A stretch of DNA of 5,695 nucleotides from Zeimonas sp964481165 (GCA_964481165.1 CAYZYC010000146.1:1-5695), one strand, 5' to 3'; positions 1-5,695 are shown, numbered from the stretch's first letter. The notes: a model not told the origin generated them from the sequence alone. Translations and numbers: made by a program.

Positions 1-963
1 CTCTACGTCGGCGTCTTTCGCGATCGCCTGTTCGGGCCGGTGATCGCGTTCGGCGTAGGCGGCACGCGCGTCGAAGTGCTGCGCGACGCCACGCTCGAGT
101 TCCCGCCGCTGAACAGTTTTCTCGCGCGCAGCATGATCGCGCGCACGCGGGTCGCGCAGACGCTGGGCGAGTTCCGCGGTTCGCCGGCGATCGACGTCGA
201 TGCGCTCGAGCGACTGCTCGTCCGGGTCTCCGAGATGGTCTGCGAACTGCCACAGCTCGCCGAGGTCGACATCAACCCGATCATTGCCGACGAGGGCGGA
301 CTGGTGGCGGTCGACGCGCGGGTCATCGTCGAGGCGCCCGGCACGCAACAGGGCCACGACCGCCGACGCTACGCGCACCTGGCGATCATGCCGTACCCGG
401 CGCAGCTGGTGGAGCGTCGCGAGCTTCGAGACCGACGCCCGTACGTGATCCGGCCGATCCAGGCCGAAGACGGCGAGCGCCTGCAGCGTTTCGTCCGTTC
501 GCTGTCCGAGCAGTCGCGCTATTACCGCTTCATCTCGACGCTGAACGAATTGCCGCCGCGCATGCTGGTGCGCTATACGCAGATCGACTACGACCGCGAG
601 CTGGCGCTGGTGGCGGTTCTCGAGGGAGAAAAACCGCAGCCCGACCCGCGGCCCGGCGACGCGGGAGCGCCCGCGGAACCCGAGGACACGATCATCGGCG
701 TCGTGCGCTACCTGCTCAATCCGGATCGGCGAAGCTGTGAATTCGCCATCGCGGTCGCCGACGACTTCCACGGGCAGGGGCTGGGAACCACCCTGATGAA
801 CGCGATCGTCTTCTCGGCGCGAAAGAAGGGCCTCGAACACATCGAGGGATTCGTGCTGGCGACCAACGCGCCGATGTTGCGCCTGATGCAGTCGCTCGGC
901 TTCGAGATCGGCAGCGACGCCGACGATCCGTCGCTGAAGAGGGTCTGGCTGAAGCTGGGGTGA
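1..963 (+). CDS. Pat-type protein acetyltransferase, C-terminal part (acyl-CoA synthetase ATP-grasp module fused to GNAT domain); 5' end outside window
   Basis: The reading frame is open from the first base and ends at TGA 961-963, so 320 C-terminal residues are visible; the start lies outside the window. Family members are roughly 800-900 residues. Visible residues 1 to about 115 are the end of an ATP-grasp domain of the NDP-forming acyl-CoA synthetase type, with a GPVIAFGVGGTRVE segment near residues 13-26 and EVDINP at 88-93, whose Asp and Asn normally coordinate magnesium. Residues from about 148 to the end form a GNAT acetyltransferase domain, with the acetyl-CoA pyrophosphate loop GQGLGT at 258-263 after an EFAIAVADDFH strand. 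Known members (Salmonella Pat, E. coli PatZ/YfiQ) acetylate lysines on proteins such as acetyl-CoA synthetase and inactivate them. Whether the synthetase part is catalytically active cannot be judged, because its CoA-binding domains and catalytic histidine region lie upstream. A proline-rich insertion interrupts the GNAT domain near residues 209-230. The family call is firm; the substrate is inferred. Confidence 0.9.
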   Translation, partial: LYVGVFRDRLFGPVIAFGVGGTRVEVLRDATLEFPPLNSFLARSMIARTRVAQTLGEFRGSPAIDVDALERLLVRVSEMVCELPQLAEVDINPIIADEGGLVAVDARVIVEAPGTQQGHDRRRYAHLAIMPYPAQLVERRELRDRRPYVIRPIQAEDGERLQRFVRSLSEQSRYYRFISTLNELPPRMLVRYTQIDYDRELALVAVLEGEKPQPDPRPGDAGAPAEPEDTIIGVVRYLLNPDRRSCEFAIAVADDFHGQGLGTTLMNAIVFSARKKGLEHIEGFVLATNAPMLRLMQSLGFEIGSDADDPSLKRVWLKLG

Positions 964-968
964 ACGGC

Positions 969-1979
969 TCAGCCCTGCCGGTGATAGCTCGTCACGCGTT
1001 CGACTTCCTCGCGTGAACCGAGCATCACCGCGACGCGTTCGTGCAGTTTCGTCGGCACGATCTCCATCATGCGCTGGTAGCCGTTGGTGGAGGCGCCGCC
1101 CGCCTGCTCGACCAGGAACGACATCGGGTTCGCTTCGTAGAGAAGCCGCAGCTTTCCCGGCTTGTCGGGATCGCGGTTGTCGCGCGGATAGAGGAAGATG
1201 CCGCCGCGCGTCATGATCCGGTGCACGTCGGCGACCATCGATGCGACCCAGCGCATGTTGAAATCGACGCCGCGCGGCCCGTCGCGTCCGGCGAGCAGTT
1301 CGTCGATGTAGCGCTTGACCGGCGCTTCCCAGTGGCGCGCGTTCGATGCGTTGATCGCGAACTCGCGCGTCTGTTCGGGGATGCTCATCCGGTCGGCCGT
1401 CAGCTGCCAGCTTCCCGTTTCGCGATCGAGCGTGAAGCAGGCGACTCCGTCGCCGACCGTGAGCACCATCAGCGTCGACGGCCCGTAGACCGCATAGCCT
1501 GCGGCGACCTGTTTCGTTCCGGGCTGCAGGAAATGCGTTTCGTCCGGTTCGCGGACCCCCTCGGGCAGGCGCAGCACCGAGAAGATCGTGCCGACCGAGA
1601 CGTTCACGTCGATGTTCGATGAGCCGTCCAGCGGATCGTAGAGCAGCAGGAACTCGCCTTTCGGATAGCGGTTCGGGATCGGGTACGGCAGGTCCAGTTC
1701 CTCGGAGGCCATCGCCGCGAGGTTGCCGCCCCATTCGTTCGCTTCGAGCAGCGCCTCGTTGGCGATCACGTCGAGTTTCTTCTGCGATTCTCCCTGCACG
1801 TTCGACGAGCCCGCTTCGCCGAGCACGTCGGCCAGCGCACCTTTCGAGACCGCGATTCCGATGCGTTTGCAGGCGCGCGCCATCACCTCGATCAGCATGC
1901 GCAGTTCGGCCGGGATCAGGCCTTTTTCGCGTTGCTTCTCGACCAGGTACTGCGTGAGGCTGATTCGGGGCCGGTACAT
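969..1979 (-). CDS. fbp: Class I fructose-1,6-bisphosphatase
   Basis: A cytoplasmic enzyme that hydrolyses fructose 1,6-bisphosphate to fructose 6-phosphate and phosphate, the committed gluconeogenic step, also used in Calvin-cycle organisms. The 336-residue protein matches the usual length of about 330-340. Visible motifs are NVQGESQKKLD (60-70), the metal-binding ASEE (91-94), the signature DPLDGSSNIDVNVSVGTIFS (115-134), with Asp115 and Asp118 as metal ligands, LQPGTKQVAAGY (151-162), the substrate-binding region MRWVASMVADVHR (242-254), and KLRLLYEANP (276-285), where Glu282 should be the last metal ligand, followed by EQAGG. The ATG start is supported by AGGAG five bases upstream. The gene lies 22 bp downstream of pepN on the same strand, which suggests one transcript. 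Its stop is 5 bp from the stop of the converging acetyltransferase gene. Nothing nearby (no RuBisCO or phosphoribulokinase gene in view) suggests a Calvin-cycle role, so gluconeogenesis is the default reading. Confidence 0.97.
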   Translation of the reverse strand: MYRPRISLTQYLVEKQREKGLIPAELRMLIEVMARACKRIGIAVSKGALADVLGEAGSSNVQGESQKKLDVIANEALLEANEWGGNLAAMASEELDLPYPIPNRYPKGEFLLLYDPLDGSSNIDVNVSVGTIFSVLRLPEGVREPDETHFLQPGTKQVAAGYAVYGPSTLMVLTVGDGVACFTLDRETGSWQLTADRMSIPEQTREFAINASNARHWEAPVKRYIDELLAGRDGPRGVDFNMRWVASMVADVHRIMTRGGIFLYPRDNRDPDKPGKLRLLYEANPMSFLVEQAGGASTNGYQRMMEIVPTKLHERVAVMLGSREEVERVTSYHRQG

Positions 1980-1984
1980 GTTTT

Positions 1985-1989
1985 CTCCT
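1985..1989 (-). promoter_or_regulatory. Ribosome binding site of fbp
   Basis: Read on the minus strand, AGGAG is followed by the five-base spacer AAAAC and then the fbp ATG at 1979-1977. It lies within the 22-bp gap after the pepN stop codon, so fbp can recruit ribosomes independently even if it is transcribed from the pepN promoter. No -10/-35 pair fits in the gap; an fbp promoter inside the 3' end of pepN cannot be excluded. Confidence 0.8.
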
Positions 1990-2001
1990 GCAGGGGCATA
2001 A

Positions 2002-4746
2002 TCAGGCAGCGAGCGACTTCTCGACGATTTCGCGAACGTCGTTCGACAGCGGTCGATGCGTCGACACCTGCTCGAGCGCGGCGCGCATGCGCGTCTGTCG
2101 ATCGGGGGTGAACTTGCGCCAGCGGTCCAGCGCGCGCGCGAGACGCGCGGCGGTCTGCGGGTTCAGCGAATCGATTGCGAGCACCTGTTCGGCCCAGAAC
2201 GCATACCCCGAACCGTCGGCCGCGTGGAACTCCGCGAGGTTGCCGTTGCAGAAGCTTCCGACCAGCGCGCGCAGCCGGTTCGGATTGCGCAGCGAGAACG
2301 CCGGGTGCTGCATCAGCTCGCGCACGCGTTCGAGTACCGGTACATCGCCGGGCTGCCGGTGCATCGTCGCCTGCAGCGAGAACCACTTGTCGAGCACGAG
2401 CGGCTCGGCCGAGTACTGCTGCGCGAAACGCGACAGCGCCGCATCGCGTTGTGCGCTTGCGGTGTGCGCGAGCGCGCGCAACGCGGACATCCGGTCGGTG
2501 ATGTTGTCGGCGACGTCGAAATGGCGTGCCGCCGTGTCGATCGCTTCGGGCGAGCCGCTCGCCACCCACCAGGCGAGTGCGCTGTTCTTCCACGCGCGGC
2601 GTCCGGCCGACGCCGGATCGGGCGAGTAGGGCGCACCGTCGGCGAATCGCTCCCACGCCGTCTTCCAGCGTTCGCCGAGCGAGCGCGCGATGCACCGGCG
2701 AACGGCGTTGCGCGCCTCGCGCAACGCCTGCGGATCGACCACCGGCAGCTGTTCCGCCACGAAACCCTCGGAGGGCAGCTGGAACACCTGCTCGCGAAAC
2801 GCCGGGTCGAGCGCTTCGTCGTCGAGAAGCCGGCGCAGCGTGGCGACCAGCGGTTCGCACGACGTTTCGACGTCGGCGCCATCGACGATCGCGACGACGC
2901 GGTCGACGATCGATCGTTGCGCGGCTTCCCAGCGATTGAAGGGGTCGCTGTCGTGCGCTGCGAGCAGGGCGAGCGCTTCGTCGCCGTACCGGAAGTCGAC
3001 GACGATCGGCGCCGACAGGTTGCGCGCGAGCGACGGGACCGGCTCGGCGTCGATGTCGTCGAACACGAAGACCTGCCGGTTGCGCGTCAGGTCGAGCACG
3101 ACCGTGTGCGTTCCCGTCTCGCCGCGTCGCGGCGCGAGCGGTTGCAGCACGCTGTCGTGTGCCTCCGACACCCGCAACGGCCGATCGAGCCCGTCGGGGC
3201 CGACGAGTCCGACGGCGATCGGTATGTGCAGCGCGGCCTTGACCGGCTGCCCCGGCGTCGGCGCGTGAAACTGTTCGAGTTCGAGCGTGTAGCGCCGAGC
3301 CGCGGCGTCGTGGCTTCCCGAGGCGCGCACGCGCGGGGTGCCTGCCTGCGAATACCACGTGCGGAATTGCGCGAGGTCGACGTCGTTGGCGTCGCCGATC
3401 GCCGCGACGAAGTCGTCGCAGGTGACCGCCTGGCCGTCGTGCCGCTCGAAGTACAGGTCGATTCCCCTGCGGAATCCGTCGCGTCCGACCAGCGTCTGCA
3501 GCATGCGGATCACCTCCGCGCCTTTCTCGTAGACGGTGACCGTGTAGAAGTTGTTGATCTCCTCGTAGGCGTCGGGCCGTATCGGGTGCGCCATCGGTCC
3601 GGCGTCTTCCGGAAACTGCGCCGAGCGCAGCACGCGCACGTCCTCGATGCGCTTGACCGCGCGTGCGCTTGCCGCCATCGGCTCGCTCGCGGCGCGCGCC
3701 GCGAGCATGTCGGCGGAGAACTCCTGGTCGCGAAAGACCGTCAGCCCCTCCTTCAGCGTCAGCTGGAACCAGTCGCGACAGGTGACGCGGTTGCCGGTCC
3801 AGTTGTGGAAGTACTCGTGGCCGACGACCGATTCGACGGCCGAGAAGTCCTGGTCGGTCGCGATCTGCGGATCGGCGAACACGTACCTGGCGTTGAAGAT
3901 GTTCAGGCCCTTGTTCTCCATCGCCCCCATGTTGAAGTCGCTGACGGCGACGATCATGAAACGATCGAGATCGAGTTCCAGGCCGAATCGCCGTTCGTCC
4001 CAGCGGATCGCGCGCTCGAGCGAATCCATCGCGTGCCCCGTGCGCGCCTCGTTGCCCGGTTCGACCCAGACCTGCAGCAACACCTCGCGCCCCGACGCCG
4101 TGCGCAGCCGACGTTCGCTCGCCACGAGGCGGCCCGCGACGAGCGCAAACAGGTAGCTGGGCTTCGGAAACGGGTCGTGCCACGTTGCCTGATGCCACGC
4201 GGCGCGGTCCACGTCGTCGCCGGCTGCGCCGGTGGCGGGGTCGCAGTCGCCCGAATCGACCAGGTTGCCGTTGGACAGCAGCACCGGAAACCCGTCGCGC
4301 GGCGCGCGCAGCGTGACCGTGTAGCGCGCCATCACGTCCGGGCGGTCGGGAAACCAGGTGATCCGGCGGAAGCCTTCGGCCTCGCACTGCGTGAAGAAGC
4401 CGCCGTTCGACAGGTACAGCCCGCTCAGTTCCGTGTTCGCCTGCGGGTCGATGCGCGCGACGGTGTGCAGTTCGAAGCGGTCGGGGACGCGATCGATCGT
4501 CAACGTGTCCGTGTCGATCCGGTATGCGGCCGGCTCGAGCGCGCGTCCGTCGATGCGCAGGTCAACCAGCGACAGCTGCTCCCCGTTCAATACCAACGGC
4601 GCCGGCGCGGCGGACGGTGCAGCCGCGTTGCGGCGAACGCTCAGCGTCGCGCGGACCAGCGTGGCGCGGGCATCGAGATCGAACACGAGACGCACGTCGT
4701 CGACCAGGTACGGTGGCGGCGTATAGTCGTTGCGATGAACGGTCAC
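2002..4746 (-). CDS. pepN: Aminopeptidase N (M1 family zinc metallopeptidase)
   Basis: A cytoplasmic zinc aminopeptidase that removes N-terminal residues from short peptides in the last stage of protein breakdown. From the GTG at 4746 the product is 914 residues, against about 870 in E. coli PepN, and it resembles that protein throughout. In this numbering: TQCEAEGFR near 119-127 (Glu122 matches the N-terminus-binding Glu121 of E. coli), GAMEN at 274-278, HEYFH at 310-314 followed after 18 residues by Glu333 (zinc-binding HExxH-x18-E), and NNFYTVTVYEKG with Tyr406 as the transition-state tyrosine. A beta domain and an alpha-helical C-terminal domain (NPNRLRALVG, GSGYAF) follow. An open frame runs back to a GTG at 4818, but the extra 24 residues cover the probable promoter and do not look conserved; no ATG lies in this stretch. 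GTG 4746 gives MTVHRNDYTPPPY, which aligns with the E. coli N-terminus, but it lacks a clear Shine-Dalgarno sequence. About 12 residues look inserted near 345-362, between Glu333 and Tyr406, and about 13 before DPFPKP. Upstream of fbp, probably in one operon. Confidence 0.96.
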   Translation of the reverse strand: MTVHRNDYTPPPYLVDDVRLVFDLDARATLVRATLSVRRNAAAPSAAPAPLVLNGEQLSLVDLRIDGRALEPAAYRIDTDTLTIDRVPDRFELHTVARIDPQANTELSGLYLSNGGFFTQCEAEGFRRITWFPDRPDVMARYTVTLRAPRDGFPVLLSNGNLVDSGDCDPATGAAGDDVDRAAWHQATWHDPFPKPSYLFALVAGRLVASERRLRTASGREVLLQVWVEPGNEARTGHAMDSLERAIRWDERRFGLELDLDRFMIVAVSDFNMGAMENKGLNIFNARYVFADPQIATDQDFSAVESVVGHEYFHNWTGNRVTCRDWFQLTLKEGLTVFRDQEFSADMLAARAASEPMAASARAVKRIEDVRVLRSAQFPEDAGPMAHPIRPDAYEEINNFYTVTVYEKGAEVIRMLQTLVGRDGFRRGIDLYFERHDGQAVTCDDFVAAIGDANDVDLAQFRTWYSQAGTPRVRASGSHDAAARRYTLELEQFHAPTPGQPVKAALHIPIAVGLVGPDGLDRPLRVSEAHDSVLQPLAPRRGETGTHTVVLDLTRNRQVFVFDDIDAEPVPSLARNLSAPIVVDFRYGDEALALLAAHDSDPFNRWEAAQRSIVDRVVAIVDGADVETSCEPLVATLRRLLDDEALDPAFREQVFQLPSEGFVAEQLPVVDPQALREARNAVRRCIARSLGERWKTAWERFADGAPYSPDPASAGRRAWKNSALAWWVASGSPEAIDTAARHFDVADNITDRMSALRALAHTASAQRDAALSRFAQQYSAEPLVLDKWFSLQATMHRQPGDVPVLERVRELMQHPAFSLRNPNRLRALVGSFCNGNLAEFHAADGSGYAFWAEQVLAIDSLNPQTAARLARALDRWRKFTPDRQTRMRAALEQVSTHRPLSNDVREIVEKSLAA

Positions 4747-4784
4747 GGCGTGCGCGGTTGTCCGGGTCGGGGAGGGGTTCCCCG

Positions 4785-4790
4785 ATTGTA
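4785..4790 (-). promoter_or_regulatory. Candidate -10 box of the pepN(-fbp) promoter
   Basis: On the minus strand the hexamer TACAAT, followed by CGGGG, matches five of six bases of the sigma-70 -10 consensus. It would start transcription near 4778 and give a leader of about 32 bases before the GTG at 4746. No good -35 hexamer lies 16-18 bases upstream: the bases there read GTCGTC or a one-base shift of it. The call therefore rests on the -10 match and its position between divergent genes. It also argues against the longer pepN frame beginning at 4818, because the promoter would then lie inside the coding sequence. Confidence 0.5.
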
Positions 4791-4795
4791 AGCGT

Positions 4796-4809
4796 TCGCC
4801 CGCGGGCGA
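4796..4809. promoter_or_regulatory. 14-bp perfect palindrome in the divergent promoter region (possible operator)
   Basis: TCGCCCGCGGGCGA is identical to its reverse complement. It sits five bases upstream of the candidate pepN -10 box, in the -35/spacer region, and about 50 bp before the lipoprotein start codon. A dimeric regulator bound here could affect one or both genes. GC-rich DNA produces such palindromes by chance, and no regulator family is recognised from the sequence, so the site is only a candidate. Confidence 0.3.
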
Positions 4810-4846
4810 CGACTGCACTCGCAGATGGTGCGAACCCGAAGGCCAC

Positions 4847-4850
4847 GGAG
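4847..4850 (+). promoter_or_regulatory. Ribosome binding site of the DUF4136-type lipoprotein gene
   Basis: GGAG followed by the six-base spacer ATCACG precedes the ATG at 4857. The site fixes the start, because the open frame extends far upstream, antisense to pepN, without a ribosome binding site or signal peptide at its far end. I see no convincing -35/-10 pair for this gene between 4747 and 4846. Confidence 0.75.
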
Positions 4851-4856
4851 ATCACG

Positions 4857-5486
4857 ATGCGACCGATCCGCCGGTGGGTGCTTTGCGCAGGACTTGCGGC
4901 TCTCGTGGCCGTCGTTTCCGGCTGCGCGACGCCATTGCGCGGACAGCTCACCGCGTTTCACCAATGGCCGGTCGACGCGCCCCGCACCTACCGTTTCGTG
5001 CGTACGCCGCCGCAGCGCGACAGCCTCGAACACGCGGCGTGGGAGAACGCGCTGCGCCCGGAACTCGCCCGCGCGGGCTTCGGAGAGTCGGCTTCGCCGC
5101 GTTTCGAGATCGGCTTCGAATACCGGATCGATCGGCACCTGAGCCGCGTCACCGAGCTGCAGCCGACGCTGCAGCCTTACCTGTGGTTCGGAAGCTTCGG
5201 CCCGCACGCGGGTTTCTCGTTCGGCGGACCCTGGCCGTGGTGGGGCCCGGCCTACTATCCGGTCGTCAGCGACCGGCTCTGGTACGAGTACCGCCTGCGA
5301 ATCGAGATCAGCGACCTGACGGCGAAACCGCCACAGCGTGTGTACGAGGGCACCGCGGTCAGCGCAGGCTACGTTCCCGAGCCCGGCGAGGTGCTGCCGC
5401 TGCTGGCGCGCGCGATCCTGGGCGACTTCCCGGGGCCCAGCGGAGCGACGCGCACCGTCGAGATCCCGCGCGAGCGCGCGCAGTAG
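4857..5486 (+). CDS. DUF4136-type lipoprotein
   Basis: A 209-residue protein of unknown biochemical role, predicted to be anchored to the outer membrane by lipid. The N-terminus is a lipoprotein signal: Arg-rich MRPIRRW, a hydrophobic stretch at 8-20, and a lipobox VSGC with the modified cysteine at residue 23. The residue after it is Ala, which would not retain it at the inner membrane under the Lol +2 rule. The mature part has features I associate with DUF4136-containing lipoproteins of Burkholderiales: LTAFHQWP (31-38), TYRF, a SLEHAAWENALRPELARAGF helix (56-75), a strand FEIGFEYRID (83-92), an aromatic and glycine-rich segment at 108-134, then YEYRLRIEISD (143-153) and FPGPSGATRTVEIP (191-204) near the end. 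The start is set by GGAG six bases upstream. It is divergent from pepN and apparently monocistronic within the window. The domain assignment is from memory of the family pattern; function cannot be inferred from it. Confidence 0.85.
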   Translation: MRPIRRWVLCAGLAALVAVVSGCATPLRGQLTAFHQWPVDAPRTYRFVRTPPQRDSLEHAAWENALRPELARAGFGESASPRFEIGFEYRIDRHLSRVTELQPTLQPYLWFGSFGPHAGFSFGGPWPWWGPAYYPVVSDRLWYEYRLRIEISDLTAKPPQRVYEGTAVSAGYVPEPGEVLPLLARAILGDFPGPSGATRTVEIPRERAQ

Positions 5487-5515
5487 GCGCCGGCGCGGCG
5501 GGCCGTCGCACTGCG

Positions 5516-5604
5516 GGGCGGTAGCTCCGCGGGCGGGCGCGGCTCCGCGGGCGGGCGCGGCTCCATGGGTGGGCGTAGCTACGGGTGGGCGTAGCTCCAG
5601 GGGT
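5516..5604. repeat. GC-rich tandem repeat, five units of about 18 bp
   Basis: Five head-to-tail units begin at 5516, 5535, 5553, 5571 and 5587, with lengths of 19, 18, 18, 16 and 18 bp. The approximate consensus is GGGCGYRGCTCCRYGGGY. The fourth unit lacks two bases (CC after AGCT). A 23-bp stretch at 5524-5546 is repeated exactly at 5542-5564, and a 14-bp stretch at 5567-5580 is repeated at 5583-5596. Unit junctions read GGGCGGG or GGGTGGG. The array starts 30 bp after the lipoprotein stop and decays after 5604. It is non-coding as far as can be seen and does not match a repeat family I can name. Confidence 0.85.
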
Positions 5605-5630
5605 GGCCGCGTGCCGCGCTCCCACGTCGG

Positions 5631-5651
5631 AATGCCCGGATTTCGGGCATT
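5631..5651 (+). terminator. Hairpin, possible Rho-independent terminator
   Basis: AATGCCCG (5631-5638) and CGGGCATT (5644-5651) form a perfect eight-base-pair stem around the five-base loop GATTT. On the plus strand the stem is followed by TCT, so the uridine tract is short (TTTCT including the stem end), which weakens the terminator reading. It lies 145 bp after the lipoprotein stop, beyond the tandem array, and would end that transcript. The minus orientation lacks a T-run after the stem. An mRNA-end or regulatory hairpin is the alternative. Confidence 0.45.
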
Positions 5652-5695
5652 TCTCCGCGAACAAGGGAAAGTCCAGCGAGAAACGCTCGAAATCC

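Noticed and set aside
2906..2917. 12-bp palindrome ACGATCGATCGT inside pepN
   Set aside because: It is short, built from repeated GATC/CGAT steps common in this genome, and lies in ordinary coding sequence with no sign of insertion.
1916..4387. An 823-codon minus-strand frame overlapping pepN and fbp
   Set aside because: Its composition is very rich in Arg, Ala and Gly, typical of an out-of-frame reading of GC-rich genes. It overlaps two clearly identified enzymes and has no family motif.
2056..4791. A 911-codon open frame on the plus strand, fully antisense to pepN
   Set aside because: It lies in the register exactly opposite the pepN codons, where stops would need TTA, CTA or TCA codons in pepN, which are rare at this GC content. 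It is Arg-rich with no recognisable domain, whereas pepN is unmistakable.
4524..4856. Upstream extension of the lipoprotein frame
   Set aside because: The extension is antisense to pepN and its promoter region. The ATG at 4857 has a good ribosome binding site and begins a classic lipoprotein signal peptide, which the extension would bury.
5487..5496. 10-bp palindrome GCGCCGGCGC immediately after the lipoprotein stop
   Set aside because: Purely GC, no loop and no following T-run, so it does not look like a terminator; easily expected by chance in this composition.
5516..5604. CRISPR array
   Set aside because: The units are short, contiguous and degenerate, with no unique spacers of regular length and no cas gene in the window.
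5359..5664. Minus-strand frames across the tandem array encoding PPAEPR-like repeats
   Set aside because: The 18-bp period is a multiple of three, so any open frame across it reads as a repeated hexapeptide. No ribosome binding site or conserved flank supports a gene, and the frames overlap the end of the lipoprotein gene.

Overview
The window is GC-rich bacterial chromosome. Coding density, codon use and the close match of each protein to proteobacterial families point to a betaproteobacterium, most likely of the order Burkholderiales. That placement is inferred from remembered family resemblance, not from a search. There are four protein-coding genes: one is cut by the left edge and three are complete. 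I see no tRNA, rRNA, CRISPR array, insertion sequence or phage gene.

Layout: (1) 1-963, plus strand, the C-terminal part of a large protein in which an ATP-grasp acyl-CoA synthetase module is joined to a GNAT acetyltransferase domain (Pat/YfiQ type). (2) 969-1979, minus strand, class I fructose-1,6-bisphosphatase (fbp), whose stop codon lies 5 bp from the stop of the converging gene 1. (3) 2002-4746, minus strand, aminopeptidase N (pepN), 22 bp upstream of fbp and probably co-transcribed with it from a promoter near 4785. (4) 4747-4856, a 110-bp divergent intergenic region with a TACAAT -10-like box for pepN, a 14-bp perfect palindrome, and the ribosome binding site of the next gene. (5) 4857-5486, plus strand, a DUF4136-type lipoprotein. 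(6) 5487-5695, non-coding: a five-unit GC-rich tandem repeat of about 18 bp, then a hairpin that may be a terminator.

Functionally this is ordinary core-genome content. FBPase serves gluconeogenesis, PepN finishes peptide breakdown, and the acetyltransferase family is known for controlling acetyl-CoA synthetase. All three fit growth on acids and peptides, but a shared regulatory purpose is speculation. No new multi-gene system is evident. The least expected signals are small: a perfect 22-bp palindrome inside a PepN segment that looks inserted relative to E. coli PepN, the tandem array with regularly spaced GGGYGGG doublets, and the palindrome in the divergent promoter region.
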